Source: Phycomyces blakesleeanus NRRL 1555(-)
Taxonomy: Eukaryota > Mucoromycota > Mucoromycetes > Mucorales > Phycomycetaceae
Reading direction: 5' to 3'
NCBI RefSeq assembly: GCF_001638985.1
Contig: NW_017265151.1
Span: 62,001-126,000 of the forward strand
DNA: 64,000 bases
Below, piece after piece: positions 1 through 11,746 of the stretch. Made by a program: the position numbers and the translations under genes. The notes beneath the pieces are model-generated. The model was not told the origin of the DNA. It ran no database searches and saw only the letters and a program-made list of their open reading frames with translations. How positions within the stretch are numbered: the first letter of the stretch is position 1; each line of letters starts with the position of its first letter.

Positions 1-1345
1 CTAGTATAAGCTACAAAGACAATTATCCTGCGTTGACAGACGTAAAAAAGAAGATAATTAAATACTAATATCTTACCTGCCTTATCTGACCCATTTATAA
101 AGACTGATTTTGGCGAAGTCGAAACCGCATTTAATGCAAGTGAGATCATATTATATACCAATGCTTTATCAATATTAAATGACAAAGGCTCAGATAATGG
201 AATTAAAACAGCCTTTAGGCAAAGATCCTTTTGTTTGCTTACCAAATTTTGTAGTTTATATATACACTTTGGTTTAACACGTTAGGTACTTGTGGCAGAA
301 TAGGCCCATTGAAAGATGCTAAAGACAAGTAGTTGGTATTTAGGTCTCTTTAAACACCCAACAAACATCTGTCATATGTTTCCTTTCCAAGCTCCAAGGA
401 AGGGTTGTTATCTTGAAGTATCTCAGTATTTAAACAATCCTTTACTACATTTCTTTTATAAGCAATACAAAGAGTAAATTTATTATAGTCCATAAAAAAA
501 CAAAATAATTCCAAAAATTTAACCTAATTCGGATGGGAGAGGATAAAATTCTGTTTCTTCCGAGTAAATGCCTACACGCTATTTCACAGCGGGTACTGCC
601 CATAGACAAAGGTATCAATATTGCGTATCGCCTGTTTTTGATAGTATTACTGGCTGGCAGGGTTTCGGAAATAAGTTTATAGGCAGTTTTCAAGATGCAT
701 TTTCAGACATTGATATATTTAATGGCCTTGGTGTAGTATAAATAAGAGTATTCTCCGGTAAGTCTCTGGAGGACGAAGTCCGTAACATTACAACTTCTGA
801 TCTTGGTAAATAAGCTTCTTAAAACTGGCGTCTTAATATTCCAGATGGTATTAATCTGAATTTACGAAAAATACAGCTCTTTATTACATTATATATTGAA
901 GCTCTATTATATAGGCAAGATTAATTTCTTAACATATGAGCTAACTATGTGAAGTATTAAATATACTTGCTACTTACAGTTTATTCCTAATTAACTGTCA
1001 CCACAGAAACATTAGAAGCTAAATAAATTTTTGCTTCTGTATGTATTATTGATTATTGGCCAGTCTAACTTGTTTTCTCAAATCGGAAGCAACTTAAAAA
1101 TATATTAGAACAAGCAAAGTTACTCCTTTTACTGGTAATTCATATGTTACTGTGCTTCCATTCTCAATTTACCAGATGTTTGAAAATACTAACCATCTTT
1201 TTGAATGGTGTTGGACATTTGTGTGAGGTTAAATTACCCAAAGAAATCAGACCGAGTTGACCAAATTCTTGAAAACAACTTGCCCAGCTTTTTCAGAATA
1301 AATTGTCCACTTTTAAGAAAATAGTTTGGCCAATTATTAAAACGA
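1..1345. other. AT-rich stretch, no gene recognised
   Basis: I see only short open frames (up to about 80 codons) with no recognisable motif, no tRNA and no clear tandem repeat. The stretch ends where the transposase relic begins, so it is probably spacer or highly decayed mobile DNA. Confidence 0.5.
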
Positions 1346-1640
1346 CTACAAAGGTTCTTTATTCAAGAATCTAGTAAATACATCGAGTGAGTGCTGGATG
1401 GAATTTTGTATGCGTTCAACAGAAAAATTTATCCTCTCTGCCTTAAATAACTTGCGAGTGTTTCTGCATCTGTCAATTCACCTCTTCTGATGCGGTCCTT
1501 CAACACTTTCCAAAAACAACTCGATAGGAATGGATTCAGACGAATAAGGAGGAACGTATAAGGCTATAGCTCTTCTTTAAGATGGCGTGGTAAAAAACAT
1601 CAAAGAAATGGATCGGGACATTATCCACAGACGTAGCGAT
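1346..1640 (-). pseudogene. Decayed Tc1/mariner (IS630-type) transposase, C-terminal part
   Basis: The minus strand carries pieces of a DDE transposase in different frames. The first reads DNVPIH (the region of the second catalytic Asp). After a +1 shift near 1570 comes LYVPPYSSESIPIELF, which corresponds to the LPPYSPxLNPIExFW block before the third acidic residue. A further shift gives a tail ending NSIQHSLDVFTRFLNKEPL and a stop at 1346. At least two frameshifts are needed to join these, and no full N-terminus is visible upstream, so the copy is dead. The motif order is characteristic of the IS630/Tc1/mariner superfamily. The exact subfamily is not determined. Confidence 0.7.
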
Positions 1641-2234
1641 CTCTTATTAAGAACCAAAATATCAGAGTCTATGAATCACAGTTGCACTCTCGACATTCAG
1701 TTTACTGTCATGAAGATGGCAGGTTAACACCAAGAGACCATCAACATCAGAGACATTTATGCCTGATCCATATCGGCAAGAAATTACAAATCAGTAAATA
1801 TATTTATGCGAGACAATAAAAGAAATAGCCACAGCAGTATCACTATTTTATTTGAAATAATCACCTCCACCACATTTTTACCTTTCACACATAAATGTCT
1901 TAAATTTGTATTATATTGAAATTTATGATTTGCGTTTGAAGATAGGTTGTATAAGCAGTTATTTAGATTATGTCTAGAGTAAAATACACAGCTGTAACTG
2001 ACCAAAAAGAATAGATGTACACTTGGTAAACAAGTGTTAATAACTAAAAAAATTAGTGGACGCCGTATCAGTCAAATACCATGAGTTTTGATGCACTGTT
2101 TGTGTGTTTTATATCTGAGATCTGTTCGTATAGCAAGTCAATACTACCCGTCACACATAGCAAGTAAGTAGAGCACTTTTACTCCACGAAGTCTAAATAG
2201 GGAACAGTCCCCTTAACGAGCAACTATCAAAAAA
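1641..2234. other. Spacer between transposase relic and inverted-repeat element
   Basis: No supported gene. Part of it may be further decayed transposase sequence on the minus strand, but I could not follow a frame. Confidence 0.4.
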
Positions 2235-2436
2235 TAAAAGCGGCAAGGAAGCCATTGTTTACTCGTCCAACCAACACTAACCACATAGAGACCATATAAC
2301 TTTGCAGTACCTCCACAACACATGGAACGCTGTTACAGGGATAGAGTTCATAAAGCAAAAATAAACTCTGATTAGCTAGGATATTTAAAACAAGCTTTGA
2401 TTAGTTCACGCAGTGTCACCTCTAACAGCGCTTGAG
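2235..2436 (+). repeat. Left 202-bp inverted-repeat arm
   Basis: Pairs with the reverse complement of 3377-3578. The outer end starts taaaagcgg and the inner end is gcgcttgag. The mismatches cluster in the outer 50 bases. Confidence 0.9.
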
Positions 2437-2540
2437 GAATAACGGGGGGTAGTATCCCCACCTATCTAAACAAGCAACCACTTCACCCATTAGTCGCTGT
2501 TTCCCACTTTCTTACCGAGTAAAAGCTATCACTAATAGCA

Positions 2541-3107
2541 ATGCAACACAGACAAGACCCGGTAATACAGCTACTATTTGGTTTTGCAAAAGATATTTTT
2601 GGTACTGATATCCAAGAATACGAAAATTTCTTTGTGGTATTAAAACAAATCTGTAATCAAGCAAACTCTCAGTTTTCCAAGGTAAGCAAGAGATTGTTAG
2701 AAGATGTTAAGGACCCTGGATCAAGTTAAAGGACGGTCATATGCTTGGATGATGGTATCCTTTATGTGAATGAAATATGTCGTAAGCACCATATTATAGC
2801 TGAACCTTTGACCACTTCATTGGACTCATCGTCAGTAGGCTCCTCATCGTCTTCCACATCTTGTCACTACTTTATCTCTGCTCCCGAACACAAAAATCTC
2901 AATTGAGTCTTTATTGATTCGGTTAGAAAGCATCTTCAGGATAAAATGAAGTGGGATTTTTCTTACAAATTAGAAAAGATATTGGTCTCTTTAGCAGTTA
3001 CAGCAGTTCAAAAAGTGCAAAGTATGTATACTTTTGTGAAAAGTCCAGCGAGGAATAAATCATATTTTTTTATTACCAAAATATTCTATATAATATATCT
3101 CATATGA
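2541..3107 (+). pseudogene. Broken ORF inside the inverted-repeat element
   Basis: A single frame runs from an ATG at 2541 to a final stop at 3105-3107, with in-frame stops at 2727-2729 and 2904-2906. It includes a Ser-rich stretch and a segment reading MKWDFSYKLEKILVSLAVTA. I do not recognise a family. Its position between the TIR arms suggests it is the remains of the element's own protein or captured cargo. A GTAAGC at 2681 could be a splice donor, so an intron spanning the first stop is possible. Confidence 0.45.
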
Positions 3108-3376
3108 ATAAAACAATTTATCACATTCATCGTACAGTATCAAAGTTTATTTTACCAGATAAGTCAAGTGGGGCAGTTTGTTTAGGTGAATCAATGTTAA
3201 TCCTAAGCAGCAACACTTGAGGGGTGAAGATTGATGTTGTATACACTTATAAGCTTACATAATAATAGAGATAAGTTAATTATATATCAACGATCTGACA
3301 GCCTGAGGGTATACTTTAAAAAAATGATACCCATACTTTTACTTTAGCGGTATTAAATAAAATAAAGATGTTACCT

Positions 3377-3578
3377 CTCAAGCGCTGTTAGAGGTGACAC
3401 TGCGTGAACTAATCAAAGCTTGTTTTAAATATCCTAGCTAATCAGAGTTTATTTTTGCTTTATAAACTCTATCCCTGTAACAGCGTTCCATGTGTTGTGG
3501 AGGTACTGCAAAGTTATATGGTCTCTATGTGGTTAGTGTTGGTTGAAAGAGTAAAAAATGGCTTCCTTACCGCTTTTA
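3377..3578 (-). repeat. Right 202-bp inverted-repeat arm
   Basis: Reverse complement of 2235-2436, same length to the base, with about six mismatches. Confidence 0.9.
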
Positions 3579-3856
3579 CGCTTTTTTTCTTGTATGAGAC
3601 AAAGTTTTATTATTAAATTGCCCAAAAACAGGTCGTACTTCCTAAAGAAGGAGAGGTAGATGCCTGGGGAGAGATTTATGAACACACAAAATGTGGGGAC
3701 TATGTAGTAGTAAACGATAAAATTACAGAGAAGAGGGAAACAAAATTAACAGAAGAAAAAGAATGAAGAGAAGAAATAATACAGGAGAAAGTAGAAAGTA
3801 GATGGAGCACAAGAGTGAGAGACCTAGTCTAGGAGATGGGAAGACTGAAAGAAAAA

Positions 3857-4387
3857 TTAAAGCGATTTGTTTACAGAAACAACTACATTGGCAGGAACAA
3901 AAGGCACATCGTCAAAAATTGTGCGCCAGTACACTTTCCACACTGCGGCAAGAACACCATCCAAAACATGATATGAGTCAATATGAGGAGGGGAGGGAGG
4001 GAGGGCGAAAGCATAAAAGGCACGAAGGATTGTGGACGGTCGGGCTTGCCAGTGTGGTATCCACCTATTCATAGTCATATTCCAAACTTGCCAAACGAAA
4101 GGACACTCAACAAGGAAATGTTCAGGAGTCTGGTTAGAGTGACCACATAGACGGCACTTTCCAGGACACATCATTTTGCCCTGAAGGATTAGAGAAAGAC
4201 ACCGTGAACCGGACAGGGAGTCACAATTGATTAGTCCGGTTAGATAGAAACGTCGTGCCCCATCAAGGAACGTCGTGCCCGTAAGATTCCAGACTTGAGT
4301 TTTTGGATACTTTGTTCGGCTAGTTAGGTCAAAATAATCATTCCGGTACATTTTTTCTTTCAAAACACTAAGGCTTACCAAAACCAC
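3857..4387 (-). pseudogene. LINE 3' fragment: C-terminal zinc-binding region of a non-LTR reverse transcriptase
   Basis: A 176-codon open frame contains CRLCGHSNQTPEHFLVECPF, the CxxC-x(n)-HxxxxC knuckle (zf-RVT) found at the C-terminus of many non-LTR retrotransposon polymerases. It is followed by an aromatic-rich tail. The same layout ends the longer LINE at 31-34 kb (CSLCGTTDESQDHFLFTCPL, then a similar LAVW...FVFD...PF tail), so the two belong to related elements. There is no reverse-transcriptase domain upstream (towards 4.4 kb), so this is a heavily 5'-truncated copy, the usual outcome of LINE insertion. Confidence 0.75.
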
Positions 4388-4728
4388 TTGTCGTTGATGC
4401 CTATACTATTTAGACGCCTCTTTAACCAAGTTGAAGACTAAAGAAGCATATTTCTCTTTCGAAATATTGTATTTCGTATCACCATGGGTGATTATGTTGA
4501 AGATACTGAACATAAGTAATACCGTTGGTACCGAATATACTTTTATACTATTCACATAGAACAGTAAGAACCCATTATCAAGATATATTAAAGAATTCTT
4601 AAGAACACACTCGTTTTTATTAATTATATATAACGTGACTTGATATTTAACACGTCCAAAAGTCACCTTTCAAGGCGAAAAAAAAAGTGCTGATAGATTA
4701 CTTACTCATCACATTACAACCAATCCTA
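4388..4728. other. Short intergenic region upstream of GPN1
   Basis: AT-rich, no gene seen. It must contain the promoter and 5' UTR of the GTPase gene that starts at 4729. Confidence 0.5.
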
Positions 4729-6328
4729 ATGTCTACAAGCAAACCTTCTCCTACAGAAACCCCAGCATCCACAAATGGAAAAAAACAACCCCCGGTCATT
4801 CTTTGCATCGGAATGGCAGGTTCAGGCAAAACAACGTTTATGCAGGTGCGTAGCTTGATAATCATTGCTTGAATGGATCGCATTATCTAAAACCATTACA
4901 CTTATGTTTTTTAGCGTATAAATGCTCATTTGCATGCCAAGAAGACCCCGCCTTACGTGGTGAACCTTGATCCTGCAGTTGGTAACCTACCATTCACAGC
5001 GAACATTGACGTCCGCGATACCGTAAACTATAAGGAAGTTATGAAGCAGTAAGTATATTATTACTTTAATTTGTTGTGTATTGACATTTCCCCCAAAAAA
5101 AGGTACAACCTCGGACCAAACGGTGGAATTCTTACAAGTTTAAACTTGTTCACCACCAAATTTGATCAAGTATTGGATTTAATCGCCAAGAGAGCTGACA
5201 GCGTTAGGTAAACATAAACATAAACGTAAAGAAAATGAAAAAAGCTCTTACTGACTAATCTACGATCTTAGCCATATCCTGGTAGATACACCTGGACAGA
5301 TTGAAATCTTTACCTGGTCAGCATCTGGCTCTATTATCACTGATACTCTTGCTTCAACCTATCCTACTGTTATTGCTTATATTATTGATACACCCCGTAC
5401 TACTGCGCCTGCAACATTTATGAGCAACATGCTGTATGCATGTAGTATTCTTTATAAGACCAAACTGCCATTTATTCTAGTATTCAACAAGACTGATGTA
5501 GTCTCCCATGAATTTGCTGTCGAATGGATGACTGACTTTGAAAAATTCCAAGAGGCCTTGAGTCATGATACTACATACATGAGTAGCTTGATGAATTCAA
5601 TGAGTTTGGTCCTCGACGAGTTTTACAGTCACCTGAAGGTGGTAGGTGTATCTGCAGTGACCGGTAATGGCGTAGAAGATTTCTTTGCTGCTGTAGACGA
5701 GGCAGCAGTTGAATATGAAAGGTAAACTGGTTTGAATGATAAATATATCCTTGCTATACAAACAGACACAAATATACCTAAAATTTATCTTTTTGATATA
5801 TACACGTATATTCAGGGATTATAAGCCTGAAATTGAAAGAATGATCAAAGAAAAGGTATATAACAGTTAAAAATAACAATAATCTTTCACTTGTGTATTG
5901 TTATTTAACGCTTTCATTTATTTGTGTAGTTGGAAAAAGAAGAAAAGGAAAGACAAAAACAATTGGATAAGTTGATGGGAGATATGAAGATGACCTCTGG
6001 AACTGAAGTTCCTCTGGAAAAAACAGGTACATGATACAAAAGAGGGGGCACACAAAAATAATGAGGAGAATCTAACGTATATCATTGGTATAGATGAAAA
6101 ATGGGAAGAGGACATGGAGGACGAGGACGAGGACGATTATGACGAGGAAGAAGATGGTAAGTTGAAAGAACAAATAGGACAACTTGGAAAAAAGGCTTAC
6201 TAACATGTCCTAACCTTTAAACAGAAAATCCCTTGCCTGCTGCATCAAAGTATCCCCCCTCAATTTCGCAACAAAATGAGCAGAAATTCAAGTCTTGGTT
6301 ATCTCAAGCAAACAATACCGACGCATAA
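4729..6328 (+). CDS. GPN1: GPN-loop GTPase 1 (Npa3/XAB1 type)
   Basis: Eight exons give 369 residues: 4729-4845, 4915-5048, 5103-5207, 5272-5721, 5816-5855, 5930-6026, 6094-6156, 6225-6328. All junctions are GT-AG and in phase. Seen: the P-loop GMAGSGKTT, the family-defining Gly-Pro-Asn insert (YNLGPNGG), the G3-type DTPGQIE, and NKTD for guanine specificity. A charged helix follows ([19 protein letters not shown]), then an Asp/Glu-rich tail. GPN1 proteins are cytoplasmic and needed for assembly and nuclear import of RNA polymerase II. The length, GPN loop and acidic C-terminus favour GPN1 over the shorter GPN2 and GPN3. The start at 4729 is chosen because the P-loop follows at the usual distance. 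The gene converges on the AGC kinase gene. Confidence 0.93.
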
Positions 6329-6874
6329 TAAAAAAAACAAACAAACAAACACTGGGTTAGATGAAGAACAAATATATAAAACCTTATAAACACCAGTCTT
6401 GTACAACCAGCAATTGTAATTAGGGGAGAATATAATGACAAAATAAAAGCCATAGAAGCTTTTATAATAAGTAAAAAATAAAGCATAAAGAATAATAGTA
6501 AAGAAGGGGGAGAACCCTATTATAACGATTAAAGGCAAAGGTAACACTATACTTCACATATATTCCTGGCTTAATAATATAATTTATTAGATCTCTCTAT
6601 TCTGGAGACAATTGACATAACGTGTTTATATAGTGCAGATTGCATAGTCGATTAGCAGGAAGTATCTTGTAACTATTAGTTACAGTAACCTTTTGGTATC
6701 TTTTGCTTGTTTGTTTGTTTGTTTGTTTGTTTGTTTTAAAGGGAATGTTAAGTACAGGAAATGCGTACGGATATATATATATAAATGATAATGATAATGA
6801 GTGAGTGGGCGAGTGAGTGAGTTTGAAAGCAAGTATGCCGATTATGTGGATTTCAAGTATAGTTGGATTATAGC
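6329..6874. other. Convergent 3' spacer between GPN1 and the AGC kinase
   Basis: AT-rich, with no ORF of note. It contains a (TTTG)n tract and a short TA run, and probably the 3' UTRs of both flanking genes. Confidence 0.6.
6703..6736. repeat. (TTTG)n microsatellite
   Basis: About eight perfect tetranucleotide units in the convergent spacer. Confidence 0.9.
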
Positions 6875-9202
6875 TTAGGAGATGTCGGAACTGAAGGAAC
6901 TGCGCGTGGTGGAAACGAATGTTGACGATTCAAGAACCGTGCTTGGGCCAGCGACTGATATATCAGGACGTATCTGGCCTGGTACTGGACAATGAGGACG
7001 TGTATAAGGTGATGCAGAATGAATTCTAGTGGACAGCCGGTCGAGGAATCTAGTTCCTTTACCAAGACTGTATTCGCTTGAATCACGTACTAAATTATTG
7101 ATTGGATTAGATGGTCTTGAAGAAACCAAGTTCATTGATGATTTTGAATAAATAGAAGCCAGATCCCGGATAGAACTTTCGGGTGATCGAGTATAGGTGG
7201 CAGGATTAATATTGTAAGAAGGATTACTAGAATTAGGACCGAACGATTCAATAGTACTTGATGTGGTTTGTCGTTTCTTGATTGTTCTGACTCTCTCCTG
7301 ATCTTCATAGTTACTGGATTGATCGTACGAAGGTCCACTGGTATAATGTGTATCTATTGGATTAGGTGGAGCGACAGAAAGAGCTGCACTATGTCGCTTG
7401 CGCATGTAGGAGTTGGAAGAAGTGTGTTTCAGAAGCTTCTGCTTCCGAGGAATTATCTCTGAATTAGACAAGAGAGAGGGTATTGTGTCGGTGTGCCTGA
7501 TAATGTCACCCGCAGAAAATGAGAGGAAGGAGGAGGATGAGGAGAGTCTCTCCCTTCCAAGACGTTGATTTTGATTATTCAACCGCAAAGATCGGAGAAG
7601 GGTTCGAGAAGGCTGCTGGCTTATCCAAGAATCATTTCTTTCGGGTAAATCTTGGTCAGTATCTGTATAATTCGACAGACCGGAAGGGGAGTGTGGAATA
7701 GAGTCAAATAAAGGGTCGTAGCCGAAGCTTTCAAACGGATCTCCAGCTGGGTTTTCTTCTGAGCCACCAAACGATGCTTCTGACACAATGCTAATACGAG
7801 GTGACATACTGACAAACATATCATCAAAATTGGCCAAATCAGTCTCGGACTTGAGAGCAGGGACATAGTCTGGTTGAAGTTTCTGCTGGATTACATCTTC
7901 CCAATCCAACGGATCGAAATAAGAGTGTTCCTTAATCCGGTCAGCACCATCAATACCCCACCCGAGACGCTTGTGAACATCGCGTGTTAGGAGCTAAGGA
8001 ACACAAGTCTGGTTATTCATCGTTTCTCATCAACATTCCAAGGAAGCTTACCCCAGAAATAAAATCGCGTGTGACTGAATCAAAGTGAGATGGAAACTCG
8101 AGCGAGTCCTTTATTACACGATCATACATCTCCGCATGTGTCTCTGCCCAAAACGGAGTCTGTTGGGGGGTTTGAGTATGTCATTAGCCTTTCGTATATC
8201 CCCTTGGTACTTGTATTCCAATAGACTTACAATACCGGCAAGCATTTCATAAAGTAGGGTGCCAAGACTCCAGAAGTCAGCAGCATAGGAGTATGGCTCT
8301 CCAACAAGAACCTCTGGAGCAATATACTCAGCTGTACCGCAGAATGTTTGAGTAGATGGTACTCCACTCTCTTCATCAACTGGATCATCTGAACTGAATA
8401 TTTTTGATAAACCAAAGTCTGCCAGGACAATGTGACCATCCAATGCAATCAATATATTTTCAGGCTTAAGATCTCTAATATATTAAAGTACATTATTTTC
8501 ATTCATTCATTCGTTCATTCATTCATTCATTAATTTATTCATTCATTTGATACTGTGGTCATTATTTGATACATTACCTGTAAACTATCCCATGACCATG
8601 GAGAATAGAAAGTCCATGCAGAATTTCTGCAACATATAGTCTAGCACGCTCTTTGGAAAAAATAGTGCACAGAGACATTTGGGTCGCAATGTCGCCACCT
8701 CCATAATAATCTAATACAAGATACAGCTGGGATGGCGTCTGGAAGGCATGGTGAAGAGTAGCTAGAAAAGGCTGACCCCGTAAACGAACCAAGATATCAC
8801 GCTCTGCCAGAGTGTGAGTTACTTCCTTCTGTTGAACAACCCGTTCTTTCTGAATTGCTTTCAGTGCATAGAGCCGAGAATTACGATAGGAGCGCACGAG
8901 AAGAACCTATATATATGGAAAGTTAGCTCAAGCGCTTTAGGGAAAGGAGGAGAGGGGAGATATAATAATAATATTTTTTGAATTCATTTCAGTACCTTGC
9001 CCATGCAACCCTTTCCTAGAACCTTAAGAAGGTCAAAATCATCAAGAGAAACTCTTGTTGGCGATAAAGGAGATTGAATCGAATCGGACCGAATCGAAGG
9101 TGCGTATGCGTCAGTGGACTGACTGGTGTAACTTTGAGAGTGATCGGTGTACTGAGTAGACGGGCTAATCTCACCTGAAGGTGCCGTTTGTAGCACAACC
9201 AT
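6875..9202 (-). CDS. AGC-family serine/threonine protein kinase
   Basis: Five exons (minus strand: 8996-9202, 8578-8906, 8231-8474, 8052-8159, 6875-7993) give 668 residues. The kinase domain begins near residue 55: glycine loop GKGCMGKV, catalytic Lys in [19 protein letters not shown] loop, ADFGLSK, activation segment [12 protein letters not shown], then [12 protein letters not shown]. It is followed by the AGC C-terminal extension ([22 protein letters not shown]). [12 protein letters not shown] resembles the Ypk and Sch9/Sck kinases, but I cannot place it in one of these. The hydrophobic-motif position reads FESFGY, with Gly where Ser/Thr is normally phosphorylated. A Ser/Thr-rich, low-complexity tail of over 250 residues follows. 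There is no PH or C2 domain; the N-terminus is short and Ser/Thr-rich. Intron 2 carries a (CATT)n repeat at about 8505-8551. Confidence 0.88.
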
Positions 9203-9858
9203 ACTATCTTCCTCCCTTTGAACACTAATAAAATCACGCAGGATAGATGAAATAGAAACAATAGAATGTTGAAAGCAACAATTAAGATAATTCTCTATTT
9301 TATCTGCGTTGGATTTCTTGTTAAACGAAAGTAAATTTCGAATTGATCGACGTTTGACAAAGCAAAGTGTTGTACTAGGGTTACTTAAGGCAGGAAAGGG
9401 AATTTTGGATTTTGGGTAATGGAGTCTTATCTATGTATCCTATTGTTAAATGAAAGTAATTTTATTTTTCTCAAATACAAACAAACAGTATAAGTTACCT
9501 TTTTGTGGAACTCTATAAAATCAAATTGATACCGAATAAGAGACACAGTATAAGTAGGCATTCGAATAACGATATTAAAGACCTATTTAAAATAAAAGCA
9601 CAGTAAGTAATAATGTATTAGCCAGTGATAATATAGACCCCTAACCGATAAAAGATCATTTTCGACTTGTAGTGTCGTCTCGAACGCAAAGACTGATGGC
9701 TTCGCTAACGAGCTCGGCATAACAAAGGTGTAAAAGATATATATAGAGAAAAAGAAAAGAAAAAGAAAAGAAAAAGAAAAAAAGGTAAAAAAAGAAAAGA
9801 AAAAGGAGAGGAAAGAGAGGTTGAAATAGTTTATTGTCAAAGGTAAAATAAATTATAT
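9203..9858. other. Intergenic region upstream of the AGC kinase
   Basis: No gene seen. It contains a 75-base polypurine tract (about 9744-9820, mostly AAAAG units) just beyond the 3' end of the F-box/WD40 gene. The part near 9203 should hold the kinase promoter. Confidence 0.5.
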
Positions 9859-11746
9859 TCAGTAAATATAATCAAATCGGTTGCTGTACTTTAACCAGAC
9901 GCTTCCTCCTGGTGCTCCTTCCATGTCAGCTCCTTGCAATAGCCTCCTCATGAATGCCTGTTCTGTTCGAGACCTGAGAGTAAAATCCCACGTCTTGACT
10001 ACGCCATCGCACGTTGTTGCCATCATTATTTCCTCCGAACGACTCACTTGAACCTCATGAAGATTACCTTCCACGTTTAATGACCCCAAAAGACTGCCTT
10101 TCCAATCCCAGATATTGAGTTTATTATTCAGTCGAGAGCTTGTAATGATTGTCTCGGAAAGAAGAATAATTGTACTCGAGTGACTCTGATGAAGTTCTTG
10201 CTCGTATGTCTTGTGCTCTGTACTGGTAAGCCTTTCTTCGAGTAAGATCATTTTTTGAGTTTCGATATTCATAACATAAAATGGCCCAAACACAGATCCA
10301 ATGCCAATCGAACCATGACGGAGAGATACAGTTAAGACCCCCAGGTTGCGATCCTGCTTAATGGGTTATGAAAAGGCAAAACAAAGATACACAAGAAATA
10401 AACAAAATAGTACAAGTTATGCATTACATGTGGGGTAAGTGTTCGAAAAGATATTTTTTTCTGTGCCTCCTGAGCAATCTCACAGAGAAAGCATCATAGA
10501 GGATCTGCATTCCCCTCTACCTTTCTATCTGCTTTTAACAAGCCAATTACCTCATAGAAATGTCTAAATATCCCCTCTTGTTCCCCTGTTCTTAGATTCC
10601 ATTTTCGTACAGTGTCATCAGAGCCGCCACTCACTAGAAAATAATCTTCGATAGTAATGGCTAAGCACACACAAATGAATTAGAGGATGCACATAGATAT
10701 TAATGAAAATTAAGTAAGATAAGACTTACAATTTACCCAGCCAGCATGACCTCGTAATGTATGTTTAAGCACAAGAGGACTATCGGTGTCTTCATATACA
10801 TCCCAAACCTTGATTGTCGAATCGAGTGAAGCAGTTACAACGACTTTATCGTCAGTAGCAATGATACATGATATCATGTTTTGATGACCAGCAAATGTTT
10901 TGATAAGCATATATCCGTTCAACATACGCTCCATAACCCATATTTGGCCTTTAACTCGATCCAGTCGATGACACCCAACAAGAAGTCTCGTCCCTGAGAC
11001 TGCTACAGAATGCGTATATGGTACAGTTCCACAGCTCATAGCATCAGGTCCAAAAGGAGCCACGCATTTCTGCATGCAAGCTGTTGATGTATTTAACGTG
11101 GTAGAAACATACTGCATATATTCGCTCATGTGGCTATCAAGAAGTCGAGTGTGGGCTAGGTCGTGCTTTTGTAGAATTGGTGCTTTTTGGTCTGCTGTAA
11201 GTTGCGGATGATGAGAGTGAGACTGGTGTGTATGTTGAGCATCTTCAGAAAGAGACCTTGGAGATAAAGAGTACTCATTGGCACATAGATGTCTCCAATG
11301 CCTTTTGGTCCAGTAGGTTGCACGCGGATCTTGAGCTGATGGCTCAGTTCTGTAGCACTTATATGCAGTATCAAGTGCTGTACGCCACAACATTTTAGAG
11401 TTGGATTGGTCTAGAGTGATGTATATTTGTTTGTTGAGCTGTCCAAATACGCCCAGGGACTGTGGTGAAATGAGGGCTATCCAATGGCCAATACAAAGGA
11501 TGAGTTCTGCAGGAAGGGTCTGGTAATACGGATTTAAAATAATAAGTGGCTCATGTATGCATACAAATAGATGCTATTGTACCTTACCGTTAATCTATCT
11601 TTCTTTGATCGCATTATCGCTTGATATCTTCCAAGAATGGTTTGATATATCGAATTGTTCTGTATATAGCCACCACGGTATTCTGCCAGCTGAACCAACA
11701 TCTTATTAAGAAATACAGCCTCCTCTTCATGGTTAATTATGGTCAT
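9859..11746 (-). CDS. F-box/WD40-repeat protein
   Basis: Four exons (11588-11746, 10730-11519, 10551-10660, 9859-10353) give 517 residues with all phases closed. The second exon opens with a short F-box-like segment (LPAELILCIGHWIALISPQS ... LWRTALDTAYK). At least four WD40 blades follow, with diagnostic strands such as TASLDSTIKVWDV, SGGSDDTVRKWNL, NNKLNIWDWKG and TTCDGVVKTWDF, each after a GH or equivalent. In known proteins of this architecture (Cdc4, Met30, Fbw7 types) the F-box docks on Skp1 of an SCF ubiquitin ligase and the propeller binds substrate. The F-box here is weak, so SCF membership is inferred. The blade count is low, and a degenerate blade probably lies in the Ser/His-rich linker. 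The N-terminal 53 residues are unrecognised. Confidence 0.75.

Larger units (their letters stand above)
2235..3578. mobile_element. 1.34-kb element with 202-bp terminal inverted repeats
   Basis: Bases 2235-2436 recur in inverted orientation at 3377-3578. Both arms are 202 bp, with about six mismatches seen by eye (about 97% identity). The 940-bp interior holds one reading frame broken by two stops. Equal arm length, sharp arm boundaries and an internal degraded frame fit a DNA transposon or fold-back element with long TIRs, now non-autonomous. No clear target-site duplication is visible at the outer ends (flanks are A-rich on the left, T-rich on the right). A simple inverted duplication is the alternative. 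Confidence 0.65.

Noticed and set aside
2754..2765. GTATCCTTTATG, a match to the U12 GT-type donor, inside the inverted-repeat element
   Set aside because: The reading frame runs straight through it and I found no TTCCTTAAC branch site at a sensible distance downstream.
3802..4074. 90-codon plus-strand frame
   Set aside because: It lies antisense to the LINE zinc-finger fragment, is low-complexity and basic, and is a shadow of that coding strand.
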